A stretch of DNA of 64,000 bases from Gaiellasilicea sp963806955 (GTDB lineage Bacteria; Actinomycetota; Thermoleophilia; Gaiellales; Gaiellaceae): assembly GCA_963806955.1 (NCBI GenBank), contig CAWDZG010000002.1:1302001-1366000 (forward strand), read 5' to 3'. A model generated the notes under the pieces. That model did not search any database and had not been told where the DNA came from. It worked only from the letters and a program-made list of their open reading frames with translations. The position numbers and the translations under genes were made by a program. Below, one piece after another: positions 38,951-47,527 of the stretch. Within the stretch, counting starts at the first letter, position 1; each line of letters starts with the position of its first letter.

Positions 38951-39231
38951 GCACCCGTAGCTGTCCCGACTGGCCGACCCTGATGGAGCTGGCGCCCGAG
39001 CTCCAGTTCCGTCACTACACGGTTGCGGAGGCGCAGCTGCCCGTCGACGTGCTCACGACGATCACGCATGTCTCGCTCGGCGACATCGCGATCTGCTGCG
39101 ACCTCGACCACCACGTCTACTACGCGCTGCACACCGATCCTCAGGTGGCAGCGGCGCTCGACGGGACGCACTGGTACGAGGTGACCGAGTACGCCGAGCG
39201 CGGCCCGGGCTCAGGCCAGTCGGCTGCGTAG
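38947..39231 (+). CDS. Small conserved actinobacterial protein
   Basis: A 94-residue soluble protein overlapping the ATPase stop by four bases. The core, PTLMELAPELQFRHYTVAEA then SLGDIAICCDLDHHVYYALH, has a CC-x3-HH cluster that could bind a metal, and it ends VAAALDGTHWYEVTEYAER. It is not a domain I can name. The tail overlaps the convergent PolX-like gene by 21 bases. Confidence 0.65.
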   Translation: MSTRSCPDWPTLMELAPELQFRHYTVAEAQLPVDVLTTITHVSLGDIAICCDLDHHVYYALHTDPQVAAALDGTHWYEVTEYAERGPGSGQSAA

Positions 39232-40779
39232 GAGCTCGTCCAGCGGCAGCGTGTTCAGCACGGCGCTGCGCGGTGCGCCGCCGCGGCGGGCGGTGACGAC
39301 CGAGAGCTCCATGTTCCCGAGCCCGCGTACCGAGTGCGCGTCGGTCGAGCAGACGAGCTTCACCCCGACCGCGAGCGCCTCGCGCACGTGCGCGCCCGAG
39401 AGATCGAGCCGGTCGGGGAGGCCGTTCACCTCGAGCGCGACGCCCGTCTCGAGCGCGACCTCGAACACACGCTCGAGGTCGAGGGCGTTCTCGGGACGAT
39501 GGTTGAGGATTCGGCCCTTCGGATGCGAGAGGCAGGAGGCGGCCGGATGCCGCATCGCCTCGACGACGCGGTCGGTCAGCTCCCGCGCCGCCGCCCGCTG
39601 GCCGGCATGAAGGCTGATCTGGACCCAGTCCAGCTCCGCGAGCACGTCGTCCGGGAGGTCGAGCGAGCCGTCGGGGAGGATGTCGCACTCGCTGCCACGC
39701 AGGATCCGGAACGGGGCCAGCTCCTCGTTCGCCGCCGCGATCTCCCCGGCCTGCCGGCGTAGATCGTCGGCGTCGAGGCCCGGGACGACGCGGACGTTGC
39801 GGGTGTGGTCGCAGATCGCGAGGTACTCGTAGCCACGCTCGACGGCCGCGCGCCCCATTTCGAGCACCGTCGCCTTTCCGTCCGACGCTGTCGTGTGCAC
39901 GTGCAGGTCGCCGCGGATGTCGGTGAGCCGGAGCAGGTCGGCCGGCGCGTCGGGAGCGCCCTCCTCACGCAGCTCTGGCGGCGGCAGCGCCCCGGGTGGG
40001 CCCGCGTGCGCGGCGACCCACTCCGGCGACCCGATCGCGCGCACGAGCTCCGGCTCCCAGGTCTCGGGCGTCGCGCCGACGATCTCGACCGGATACCCCT
40101 CGGCCGTCAGGCCGACGACACGTCGCTCGTCACGTTCGAGCACGGCGACGATCTGCGGCAGGTGCTCCGCCTCGGCGAGCCGTTCGAGCGGCACGACGAC
40201 CGCGAAGCGGTTCGAGAGCTCGCACCCACGCCGTGGATCGCCGGCAGGCTCCCCGCCGAGCGCGGCCGCCAGCTCCCCGACGAGGGCGCGGGCGCGGTTG
40301 AGCAGCATTCCCCGGCGCGGCCGCGCCGTCGCGAGCTGCTCCAGGCCGGCCGCGATGCGGGACGCCGTCTTCGGGCCGATCCCGGGCACCGACTCGAGCC
40401 GGCCGGCGGCCGTCGCCTCTCGCAGCTCCCCGATCGTCCCGATCCCGAGCGCATGCCCGAGCTCGCGCATCCGCTGCGCCGAGAGCCCGAGCAGCCGAGC
40501 GACCCCGACGAGCTCGGGCAGCACCTCCGCCTCGAGCTCGTCGAGCTCCGCCAGCCGGCCCGTCTCGACGAGCTCGCGCAGGCGGGCCTCGATCCCGGGG
40601 CCGATCCCGGCCAGCTCCCGCACCCGGCCGGCGCGGACGAGCGCGGCGACGTCCGCCGGCGTCGAGCGGATCAACTCGGCGGCGCGGCGGTACGCCCGCA
40701 CGGTGTAGTGGCCGGAGCCGGCCAGGTCGAGCAGCGCGGCGAAGGCGTCGAGCCGTTCGGCGAGGGCGGTGTTCTCCAC
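39211..40779 (-). CDS. PolX-like HhH-PHP protein with degenerate polymerase site
   Basis: 522 residues. The N-terminal 150 are the 8-kDa-type domain with two helix-hairpin-helix motifs (LAGIGPGIEARLRELV, VPGIGPKTASRIAAGL). Residues 155-260 occupy the polymerase palm, but the DxD catalytic motif of PolX is replaced by SNRF (189-192), the third Asp by Glu (YPVEIVG), and the TGSxxHN motif is missing. The PHP domain (from 291) is complete: DLHVHTTASDG, ICDHT, GSECDILPDGSLDLPD, SLHAG, LSHPKGR and STDAHS. It is therefore probably a metal-dependent phosphoesterase or 3'-5' nuclease rather than a polymerase. GTG start, divergent from cofC. Confidence 0.85.
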   Translation of the reverse strand: MENTALAERLDAFAALLDLAGSGHYTVRAYRRAAELIRSTPADVAALVRAGRVRELAGIGPGIEARLRELVETGRLAELDELEAEVLPELVGVARLLGLSAQRMRELGHALGIGTIGELREATAAGRLESVPGIGPKTASRIAAGLEQLATARPRRGMLLNRARALVGELAAALGGEPAGDPRRGCELSNRFAVVVPLERLAEAEHLPQIVAVLERDERRVVGLTAEGYPVEIVGATPETWEPELVRAIGSPEWVAAHAGPPGALPPPELREEGAPDAPADLLRLTDIRGDLHVHTTASDGKATVLEMGRAAVERGYEYLAICDHTRNVRVVPGLDADDLRRQAGEIAAANEELAPFRILRGSECDILPDGSLDLPDDVLAELDWVQISLHAGQRAAARELTDRVVEAMRHPAASCLSHPKGRILNHRPENALDLERVFEVALETGVALEVNGLPDRLDLSGAHVREALAVGVKLVCSTDAHSVRGLGNMELSVVTARRGGAPRSAVLNTLPLDELLRSRLA

Positions 40780-40797
40780 GACTAGAGTCTCTTACCC

Positions 40798-41400
40798 GTG
40801 ATCGAGATCGTCGTCCCCTTCCGCGGCGAAGCCGGCAAGCAGCGGCTCGTCGCCCCCGAGGCCGTCCGCGCGGACCTGGCGCTGGCGATGCTCGGCGACG
40901 TGCTCACCGCGGGCGCCGCCACCGGTCGTACGCTGCTCGTCACCGACCACGAGCCCGCCCGCGAGCTGGCGACGGAGCTCGGGGTCGAGGTCGTCGACGA
41001 TCCCGGCGGCGGCCAGGGAGCAGCCGTCGCCGCTGCGCTCCGGCTGATCAGCGCGGATACCGTCGTCGTCGTCGTCAACGGGGACGTGCCGTGCGTCGTG
41101 CCGCACGACATCCGCACGCTGGCCGGCGCCGCCGAGCTCGGTGCGGTCGGGCTGGTCGAGGCCGAGGACGGGACGACGAACGCGCTCGCGCTGCCGAGCG
41201 TGGCGAACTTCGCGCCGCTGTACGGCGCCGGCAGCGCCGAGCGCTTCCGGGACCACCTGCGCACCGAGGGCGTCACGGCCGTCTCCGCGGTGATACCCAA
41301 CCTCGCCGACGACGTCGACACGATCGCCGACCTGCAGCGCGTGTCGCTCCGGGCCGGGCCGCGTACCCAGGCCGCGATCGGGGCGAACCCGAGGCTGTGA
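40798..41400 (+). CDS. cofC: 2-phospholactate / phosphoenolpyruvate guanylyltransferase (CofC/FbiD)
   Basis: First step of F420 side-chain assembly: GTP plus 2-phospholactate or phosphoenolpyruvate gives the activated dinucleotide used by CofD. The 200-residue protein has MIEIVVPFRGEAGKQRL, VVDDPGGGQGAAVAAALRLI and VVVVNGDVPCVVPHDIRTLA, followed by EDGTTNALALPSVANFAPLY, all CofC family blocks of a MobA-like fold. It heads a four-gene operon joined by GTGA overlaps. TAGAGT nine bases before the GTG is the likely -10 box. Confidence 0.93.
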   Translation: MIEIVVPFRGEAGKQRLVAPEAVRADLALAMLGDVLTAGAATGRTLLVTDHEPARELATELGVEVVDDPGGGQGAAVAAALRLISADTVVVVVNGDVPCVVPHDIRTLAGAAELGAVGLVEAEDGTTNALALPSVANFAPLYGAGSAERFRDHLRTEGVTAVSAVIPNLADDVDTIADLQRVSLRAGPRTQAAIGANPRL

Positions 41401-42302
41401 ACGTCGCGCTCCTCTCCGGCGGCGTCGGTGGCGCCCGCTTCGCCCGCGGCCTCGTCGGTGTCGTCGACCCGGCCGAGCTGACGATCGTCGGCAACGTCGG
41501 CGACGACGTCGAGGTGCTCGGGCTCGCCGTCTCGCCCGATCTCGACAGCCTCGTCTACGCACTGGCGGGACTGCACGACGAGGAGCGCGGTTGGGGCCGG
41601 GCCGGCGAGAGCTGGGAGGCGCTCGCGACCGTGTCCGCGCTCGGCGGCGAGGACTGGTTCCGGCTCGGCGACCGCGATCTCGGGCTCCACCTCGTGCGCA
41701 CCCAGGCGCTGCGCGCAGGCGAGCCTCTCTCGGCGGTGACCGCCCGGATCGCCCGCTCGCTCGGGGTCGAGACGGCGCTCCTGCCCGCGACCGACGACAG
41801 GCTGCGGACATGGCTCGACACCCCGGCCGGCAGCTTCCCGTTCCAGGAGTGGTTCGTCGCCCGCGGCCACCGGGACGAGGTCGACGCCGTCCGCTTCGAG
41901 GGCGATGCCACTGCTGCGCCGGGCGTGCTCGAGGCGCTCGCCGCCGCCGAGGCGATCGTGATCGCCCCCTCGAACCCGTACGTCAGCATCTGGCCGATCC
42001 TGGCGGTGCCGGAGATTCGCGCCGCGCTCGAGACGCGGCGGGTGCCCGCCGTCGCGGTCAGCCCGCTCGTGGGCGGCCGCGCGGTGAAGGGCCCGGCAGA
42101 CCGTATGCTCGCGCGGATGGCCGGCGGCACCACACCCGAGCACGTCGCCGGCTGCTACGCCGGCCTGATCGACGCGCTCGTCGTCGACGAGACCGATGCG
42201 GACGGCGTGACAGGCGTCCGGCGCGTCGTCACGCGGACGTTGATGACCGACCTCGACGCGTCGCGGCGGCTGGCGGAGACCGTGTTGGGAGCGGCCGCGT
42301 GA
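41397..42302 (+). CDS. cofD: 2-phospho-L-lactate transferase (CofD/FbiA)
   Basis: Transfers the phospholactyl or enolpyruvyl moiety to 7,8-didemethyl-8-hydroxy-5-deazariboflavin, making F420-0. The 301-residue protein has VNVALLSGGVGGARFARGLV, VGNVGDDVEVLGLAVSPDLD, and GEDWFRLGDRDLGLHLVRTQ in the expected order. IVIAPSNPYVSIWPILAVPE and SPLVGGRAVKGPADRMLARM follow. All are strongly conserved in CofD. Start GTG and stop TGA overlap neighbours by four bases. Confidence 0.95.
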   Translation: MNVALLSGGVGGARFARGLVGVVDPAELTIVGNVGDDVEVLGLAVSPDLDSLVYALAGLHDEERGWGRAGESWEALATVSALGGEDWFRLGDRDLGLHLVRTQALRAGEPLSAVTARIARSLGVETALLPATDDRLRTWLDTPAGSFPFQEWFVARGHRDEVDAVRFEGDATAAPGVLEALAAAEAIVIAPSNPYVSIWPILAVPEIRAALETRRVPAVAVSPLVGGRAVKGPADRMLARMAGGTTPEHVAGCYAGLIDALVVDETDADGVTGVRRVVTRTLMTDLDASRRLAETVLGAAA

Positions 42303-42917
42303 AGGTCGCGGTCGTCGGCGGCACCGGCAGTTTCGGCCAGGCGGTCGCGAAACGGCTCGTCGACGCCGGCGTCGAGGTCGTGATCGGCTCCCGCGACGCA
42401 GAGCGAGCGCGCGAGAGCCGCCGCCGGCCTCGGAGCGGAGGGAGCCGCGAACGAGGACGCCGTGCGCGGCGTCGATCTCGTCGTGCTCGCGGTCAAGTCG
42501 GACGCGGCGATCGACACGGCGCGCGACCTCCGGGGCCCGATCGGCTCGACTCCCGTGCTCTCGGTCGCCGCCGAGCTCTCCTTCGGGCCCGGCGGGGTCA
42601 CCCCGACCCCGGAGGCGACTTCGATCGCGCAGCGGCTCCAGGCAGAGCTGGACGCGCCGGTCGTGGCGGGGCTCCACTCGCTCGCTGCCGCCAACCTCGC
42701 GGAGGCGCCGCCGGACGAGGACGCGCTGATCTGCGGCGACGACGCGGAGGCGAAGACGCTCGCGCTCGAGCTCGCCTCCCGCCTCGTCTCCGGCCGCGCG
42801 GTCGACTGCGGCCCCCTGGCGAGCGCCCGTGCGCTCGAGGGCATGACCGCCGTGATCGTGAACGTGAACAAGCGCTACAAGGCCCACGCCGGCCTCCGTC
42901 TCTCCGGCCTGCCGTGA
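42299..42917 (+). CDS. npdG: F420-dependent NADP reductase-like protein (one frameshift)
   Basis: About 205 residues. VKVAVVGGTGSFGQAVAKRL is the dinucleotide-binding motif, and VDLVVLAVKSDAAIDTARDL follows. HSLAAANLAEAPPDEDALIC and DCGPLASARALEGMTAVIVN match Fno/NpdG proteins that move hydride between F420H2 and NADP. One extra base near 42,415 shifts the frame. Location between cofD and cofE fits a role in recycling F420. The possibility of a related F420-binding reductase with another partner cannot be excluded. Confidence 0.87.
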
Positions 42918-43657
42918 GCGCCGGCATCCGGGTCTTCCCGCTCGAGGGCATCCCGGAGATCGAGCCCGGCGACGATCTCCCCACGCTGCTCGCCGAGGCC
43001 GCCGACCGCGCGGGTGGGCTCGAGGACGCAGACGTCCTCGTCGTGGCGCAGAAGGTCGTGTCGAAAGCCGAGGGCCGGATCGTGCACCTGAACGAGCTGG
43101 AGCCGTCGCCCCGGGCGGTCGAGCTGGCGGACGACCGCGACCCCCGCCACGTCGAGGCGATCCTGCGCGAGAGCGTGCAGGTCGTTCGCGTCCGCCCGCC
43201 GCTGATCATCGCCGAGACGCGCCACGGCTTCATCTGCGCGTCGGCCGGCGTCGACGCCTCGAACGCGAAGGGCGAGGGCACGCTCGTGCTCCTGCCGCTC
43301 GACCCCGACGCCTCCGCGGCGCGGATCCGCACCGCGCTGCTCGAGCGAACCGGGCGCGATGTCGGTGTGATCGTCAGCGACTCGTTCGGTCGCCCGTTTC
43401 GCCAGGGGACGACCGACGTCGCGCTCGGCGTTGCCGGACTGCGGCCCCTGCTCGACCTGCGCGGCGTGCGCGACCGGGCCGGCTACGAGCTGCACGCGAC
43501 GCAGATCGCGGTTGCGGACGAGCTGGCCGCCGCGGCGGAGCTCGTGATGGGCAAGGTCGGCGGGATCCCGGCCGCCGTGGTGCGCGGCGTCGACGTTCGA
43601 GGCGAGGGCTCGGGCGCCGAGATCGTCATCCCGGCCGAGCGAGACCTGTTCCGGTGA
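42914..43657 (+). CDS. cofE: F420-0:gamma-glutamyl ligase (CofE), single-domain
   Basis: Adds glutamate residues to F420-0 using GTP. The 247-residue protein has RVFPLEGIPEIEPGDDL, DVLVVAQKVVSKAEGRIVHL and RHGFICASAGVDASNAKGEG. VIVSDSFGRPFRQGTTDVAL and GKVGGIPAAVVRGVDV complete the family blocks. It lacks the C-terminal nitroreductase-like domain of mycobacterial FbiB, so the enzyme has the short archaeal-type layout. The 3' end overlaps the convergent VKOR gene by 32 bases. No fbiC (cofG/cofH) is present in this window. Confidence 0.94.
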   Translation: MSAGIRVFPLEGIPEIEPGDDLPTLLAEAADRAGGLEDADVLVVAQKVVSKAEGRIVHLNELEPSPRAVELADDRDPRHVEAILRESVQVVRVRPPLIIAETRHGFICASAGVDASNAKGEGTLVLLPLDPDASAARIRTALLERTGRDVGVIVSDSFGRPFRQGTTDVALGVAGLRPLLDLRGVRDRAGYELHATQIAVADELAAAAELVMGKVGGIPAAVVRGVDVRGEGSGAEIVIPAERDLFR

Positions 43658-44036
43658 GCCGCAGCACGGCGAGCAGGGCAAGGGCGAGCACGATCGCGTC
43701 GTTCACGACGCACCAGGTGCAGAGCGCCTCGATGACTGCGACCTGCAGCACGACGAGGTAGACGGCAAAGAGCGCCGCCGCTGCAGCAAGTCCGGCTGCG
43801 GCCGAGCGCAGGTCCACGACCAGCGCGAGCAGGAACGCCGCGTAGAAGACAATGCCGAGCGCTGCGACGGGAACGCCCGCCAGCTCCGAGTAGCGCGACT
43901 GCTGGACGGTGTCGCAACCCCCGGTGCCGCACAACGGGGCGACCCCGCGGGTGTGCGTCCACGTCAGGTAGGACGCGATCGCGGCGCCGGCGAGCGCCAG
44001 CGCGAACGCTGCGCCCCGCAGCGCCCGGTCGCTCAC
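43626..44036 (-). CDS. Vitamin K epoxide reductase (VKOR) family protein
   Basis: Four-helix membrane oxidoreductase that reoxidises a DsbA-like partner with quinone. The 136-residue protein has the loop cysteines in APLCGTGGCDTVQQSRYSEL. The family's AGVPVAALGIVFYAAFLLAL follows, and the active-site CxxC lies at the membrane edge in VIEALCTWCVVNDAIVLALA. It follows the DsbA-like gene with a four-base overlap. Together with NirK they form one operon, suggesting oxidative folding of exported proteins. Confidence 0.92.
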   Translation of the reverse strand: MSDRALRGAAFALALAGAAIASYLTWTHTRGVAPLCGTGGCDTVQQSRYSELAGVPVAALGIVFYAAFLLALVVDLRSAAAGLAAAAALFAVYLVVLQVAVIEALCTWCVVNDAIVLALALLAVLRLTGTGLARPG

Positions 44037-44716
44037 CCGGCGAGCACGCCCTCGAGCGCCTCCCGGAACGCGGCCACGTCGAGGCTTGCCACGGGCAGGG
44101 CGAACGACGTCTCACCGGCCGCCGCAATCGTGAAGAACGGCGTCCCCTGCACACCATCCGCCTCTGCCTGCTCGGCTGCACGGCGCATCGCCGCGTCGAC
44201 GGACGCCCGCGGCGTGAGCATCCGCTCGACGTCGAGCCCCGCGACTTCGCCGCCGATCTGGCGCAGCAGCTCGGGAGTGACCCAGCCGGAGTTCTCCGCG
44301 CCCTGGCTCGCGAAGAGCCGCTCGACCACGTTCCACATGCGGTCCTGTTCCGCCGCTGCGAGCGCCGCTTGGAGCGCCTCGACGGAGTCGGGCCCGAGGA
44401 AGGCGAGCCCGCGCAGCTCGATGCTCAGCCGGCCCGGTCGCACGTACTCGTCGACGAGTGTCGGCAGCGTCTCCAGCGCGAACTCGGCGCAGAAGGGGCA
44501 CTGGAGGTCGGCGTACTCGACGAGCCGGAAGGGCGCGTCGGGGTCGCCGAGCACGGTGCCCTGCTGCGGGACCCCTTCGAGCAGCCCGGAAGCCGGCGCG
44601 GTGGCCGGCCTCCCGGAGTCGCCGTCGTCCCGCCCGCCGAGCAGGCTGGCGGCGATCAAGCCCCCGGCGGCGGCCGCCGCGGCTGCGAAGAGGACGACCC
44701 GCCCTGACAGCCGCAT
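44033..44716 (-). CDS. DsbA-like thioredoxin-fold disulfide oxidoreductase
   Basis: Exported, membrane-anchored oxidoreductase, 227 residues. The N-terminal helix (VVLFAAAAAAAGGLIAASLL) is followed by a linker and a thioredoxin fold with FRLVEYADLQCPFCAEFALE, which holds the CPFC active site. A long helical insertion follows, and the cis-Pro loop is GVQGTPFFTIAAAG. It is the natural partner of the VKOR gene that overlaps it. The start codon overlaps the nirK stop by one base. Confidence 0.92.
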   Translation of the reverse strand: MRLSGRVVLFAAAAAAAGGLIAASLLGGRDDGDSGRPATAPASGLLEGVPQQGTVLGDPDAPFRLVEYADLQCPFCAEFALETLPTLVDEYVRPGRLSIELRGLAFLGPDSVEALQAALAAAEQDRMWNVVERLFASQGAENSGWVTPELLRQIGGEVAGLDVERMLTPRASVDAAMRRAAEQAEADGVQGTPFFTIAAAGETSFALPVASLDVAAFREALEGVLAG

Positions 44717-45834
44717 CAGTGCGTCGAGCCGCCCGTCGGCGTGCCGACCTTGAGCAGACCCACCTGGCCGAGGTCGACGTCCGCGAACGCGTGCGAGACG
44801 ACCGGGTAGAGGCCCGGGTCGTCGATCTTGACGTCGAAGACGGCGCCGCCACCCGCGGGCACCAGCACGGTCTGGACACCTTGCTGCGGCGGGCTCGTCA
44901 GGTCGGAGTTCACCCAGGCGCGATCGAAGATCGTGCCGACGATGTGGAAGTTGACGTTGTTCGTCGGCCCCGCCGCGACGACCCAGAACCGCGTCGTCTC
45001 GCCGGGATCCGCCGTCAGCGGGTGCGTCACGTACTGGTTCGCGTAGCCGTTGAACGTGATCCAGTCGGCCATCCGCGCGCGGGCCTTGCCCATGTCCAGG
45101 GAGGCCGGCTCGTCGATGCCGTCACCGTTCAGGTACCACTCGCTGCCGACGAGCACATACTCGTTGTCGACCGGCGGCAGCGGCTCCTTCGGCTGGACGA
45201 CGATCGCGCCGTACATGCCGTTCGCGATGTGCGCGAGCACCGGCTTCGTGCCGCAGTGGTACATGAAGACCCCGGGATCTTCCGCCTTGAAGCGGAACGT
45301 GAAGGACTCACCCGGCTTCGCGTCCCGGAAGGCGATGTTCGGGGCGATCCTGGCGGCATGGAAGTCGATCGAGTGTGGGATCGCGCCGCCGTTCGTCAGC
45401 GTCATCTCGACGGTCTGGCCCTCGCGGACGTGCACGATCGGGCCTGGTGCACCGTGCCCGTCGAAGGCCCAGGTGTTGTACTTCACGCCCGGCGCGATCT
45501 CGACCACCATGTCCTTCAGGGTCATGTGCACCTTGACCACGTCGCCGGCGGGGAGGGGCGGCAACGCCGCGGGGACTGGCGTGTGGGCCTCCGCCAGCTC
45601 GGCGGCGTTCTCCGGCACCACGCCCGCGAAGCTCGACAGCGGCAGCGCGGTGTTGTGGTCCTCGGTGGGTGCGGCTGCGGCAGCGACGGCCTCGCCCTCG
45701 GCCCCGGCCTGCGTGGCCTGAGCGGCAGCGGTCGCGCGCTTGCTGTCGGTCGACCGCTCGGCCGCCACGATCGCGGCGACGAACAGCAGCGTGCCTGCGA
45801 CGGCGATGCCGATCGCGGTCATGAGCATCTTCAC
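44716..45834 (-). CDS. nirK: Copper-containing nitrite reductase
   Basis: Two-domain cupredoxin that reduces nitrite to NO outside the membrane. An N-terminal membrane anchor (AIGIAVAGTLLFVAAIVAAE) and Ala-rich linker precede cupredoxin 1. It contains GGAIPHSIDFHAARIAP, with the His ligands and the catalytic Asp. VFMYHCGTKPVLAHIANGMY supplies a His of the type 2 site and the Cys, His and Met of the type 1 site. Domain 2 has VNFHIVGTIFD (catalytic His) and PVVSHAFADVDLGQVGLL (third type 2 His). All catalytic residues are present in the 372 residues. It heads the nirK-dsbA-VKOR operon. GTG start with AAGGGG upstream as a weak ribosome site. Confidence 0.92.
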   Translation of the reverse strand: MKMLMTAIGIAVAGTLLFVAAIVAAERSTDSKRATAAAQATQAGAEGEAVAAAAAPTEDHNTALPLSSFAGVVPENAAELAEAHTPVPAALPPLPAGDVVKVHMTLKDMVVEIAPGVKYNTWAFDGHGAPGPIVHVREGQTVEMTLTNGGAIPHSIDFHAARIAPNIAFRDAKPGESFTFRFKAEDPGVFMYHCGTKPVLAHIANGMYGAIVVQPKEPLPPVDNEYVLVGSEWYLNGDGIDEPASLDMGKARARMADWITFNGYANQYVTHPLTADPGETTRFWVVAAGPTNNVNFHIVGTIFDRAWVNSDLTSPPQQGVQTVLVPAGGGAVFDVKIDDPGLYPVVSHAFADVDLGQVGLLKVGTPTGGSTH

Positions 45835-45936
45835 GGTGAGCCCCTTCTGGTCGGGTGGACGCTTTCACCGTAGGAGCGCTCGGGACCGTCGGCATCGCGC
45901 GGATCCCGCGTCGGCGCTCAGTGTTTTTCCGCAGGT

Positions 45937-46909
45937 TCAGGCGATGGCGAGCGCAGCGAGACGCTCACCGATGAGCGGCGCGAACTTGAACCCGTGGCCG
46001 CTGCAGGCGGAGCCGACGACGATCCGGCCGCGCGCCTCGCAGACGAACTCGTCGTCCGGCGTGGTCGTGTACAGGCAGACGTCGCTCTCGATCGGTCCCC
46101 GGGCGCCGTCGAAGCGGTGCTCGAAGCCAGCCGCCGACCCGCTCGAGCAGGTCGGTGTTCGGTCCAGGCGGCCTGTCGGGGTCGACCGGAGCGCCGGACT
46201 GGTGCAGGCCGCCCTTGACTCCGACGCCCGGCGCGGCGAGGGCGTAGTAGGCGCGATCCTCGCCGCTCGCGGACCAGTCCATCACTGCCGGAAAGCCCGA
46301 GTCGGCGAAGCGGGCGAAGGCGACGGTCTCCACGGTCGGCTCGACCCCGACGTCGGCGAGCTCGCGCACCCATGCACCCGCGGTGACGACGATGCGGTCG
46401 GCCTCGAGCTCGTCCAGCGACTCGACCCGCACGCCCTCGACGACTCGGGCGCCCGCCGCCTCGGCGCCCGCCCGGAAGGCGGCGACGGCGCGGTCGGCCA
46501 GGGTCACGGCACCGTCCGGCTGGTACAGGCCCTGCTCGCCGTCGGCGCGGATCGGCCAGCGGCGCTCGATCTCGGCCGGCTCGAGCAGCTCGAACCGCGC
46601 GCCCGCGTCCGTCAGCGCCCGCACGTTCTCCCGCGGCGGCCGCAGGTCGAGCGTGCCGGCCGGCCGAAGCAGCTCCTCCCCGCACTCTTCCTCGAGCTCG
46701 CGCCAGAGTGGCAGCGCCTCGAGCACGAGCCGAACCCAGCGCACGTCCGGATAGGAGACGCGGAAGATCCGTGAGCTGCCATGGCTCGAGCCGCGCGCAT
46801 GCCCGACGGCGAACTGCTCGTAGACCGTCACGTCCGCGCCACGCCGGGCGAGGGCACGGGCGGTTGCGAGCCCCATCACGCCGCCGCCGACGACTACGAC
46901 TGCCGGCAC
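45937..46909 (-). CDS. FAD-dependent amine oxidase, monomeric sarcosine oxidase-like (one frameshift)
   Basis: Flavoenzyme of the DAO family, oxidising an N-methyl amino acid or similar amine. VPAVVVVGGGVMGLATARAL is the FAD-binding motif, and GHARGSSHGSSRIFRVSYPD is diagnostic of the SoxA/MTOX group. RPAGTLDLRPP and YALAAPGVGVKGGLHQSGAP follow. The last part continues in another frame after an extra base near 46,125, ending GSACSGHGFKFAPLIGERLA, which contains the conserved CSGHGFKF with the flavin-linked Cys. The GTG start touches the cupin stop by one base. The exact substrate is unknown. Confidence 0.85.
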
Positions 46910-47220
46910 TAGGCCGGCCGCGTGAAGATCACGAGCAGCGACAGTTGCTCGTAGCCGGTGAAGCGGTGCTCGGCGCCCGCGGGCACGAAGAGCCCGCCAC
47001 CGACCTCGAGCGCCGTCTCGACTCCTTCGACGTCGAGCGTGCCGCGCCCCTCGAGCACGACGTAGACCTCGTCGTCGTCGTGCGGCTGCTGCTGGTCGGG
47101 CTCGGGGGCGACGAGGACGTACACCCCGACCTCGAGCCCGGGCGAGGCGTGCACGATCTCGTAGCCGCCGCCGGCCGCGAGGAGCCGTCGCTTCGCCGCT
47201 TCCACGTCGAACGGATGCAT
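46909..47220 (-). CDS. Cupin domain protein
   Basis: A 103-residue single cupin barrel. PEPDQQQPHDDDEVYVVLEG provides the first cupin motif with His and Glu metal ligands. VGGGLFVPAGAEHRFTGYEQ provides the second, with its His. It probably binds a divalent metal; enzymatic or regulatory function is unknown. The ATG lies six bases after TACGCT, so the mRNA is probably leaderless and covers this gene and the downstream flavin oxidase. Confidence 0.85.
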   Translation of the reverse strand: MHPFDVEAAKRRLLAAGGGYEIVHASPGLEVGVYVLVAPEPDQQQPHDDDEVYVVLEGRGTLDVEGVETALEVGGGLFVPAGAEHRFTGYEQLSLLVIFTRPA

Positions 47221-47237
47221 GCTGCGAGCGTATCGGG

Positions 47238-47453
47238 CTAGAGCAGGTCCAACAGCTGCGAGGGCGTGAGCCGACGGACGTCGCCGTCCTCTGCCAGCTC
47301 GATTCGGAGCCGTCCGGTCTGCTCGTCCATCGCAATCGTGAGCTGGGTGGCCCGCGCGGTGAGCTCGTCGAGGGCTGTTGCGGCCGCGTCCAGCTCCGCG
47401 AGCAGCTCGGATGGTGGACGGTGCGGAATCAGGTACGGGGTGGTGGCGAACAT
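47238..47453 (-). CDS. Small coiled-coil protein, unknown function
   Basis: A 71-residue ORF, MFATTPYLIPHRPPSELLAE then an Ala/Leu-rich helix (LDAAATALDELTARATQLTI) and a short strand pair (GRLRIELAEDGD). Codon use fits the neighbours. It is not recognised. It could be a helper of the cupin/oxidase pair downstream or the HD-GYP regulator upstream. No promoter box is clear. Confidence 0.5.
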   Translation of the reverse strand: MFATTPYLIPHRPPSELLAELDAAATALDELTARATQLTIAMDEQTGRLRIELAEDGDVRRLTPSQLLDLL

Positions 47454-47527
47454 CCCTCGCCCCGGTGATCGGCCGCGGGGGCGTCGGCTTGAGCCTCACC
47501 GAGCCGGTGCTGGACGCGACCTGACGG

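Noticed and set aside
45835..45936. Regulatory site or terminator between nirK and the amine oxidase gene
   Set aside because: Short GC-rich inverted pieces and a ttttt run were seen, but on the minus strand the run is A-rich, and no convincing stem followed by U's or operator symmetry was found; only a TACGGT box about 30 bases before nirK is notable.
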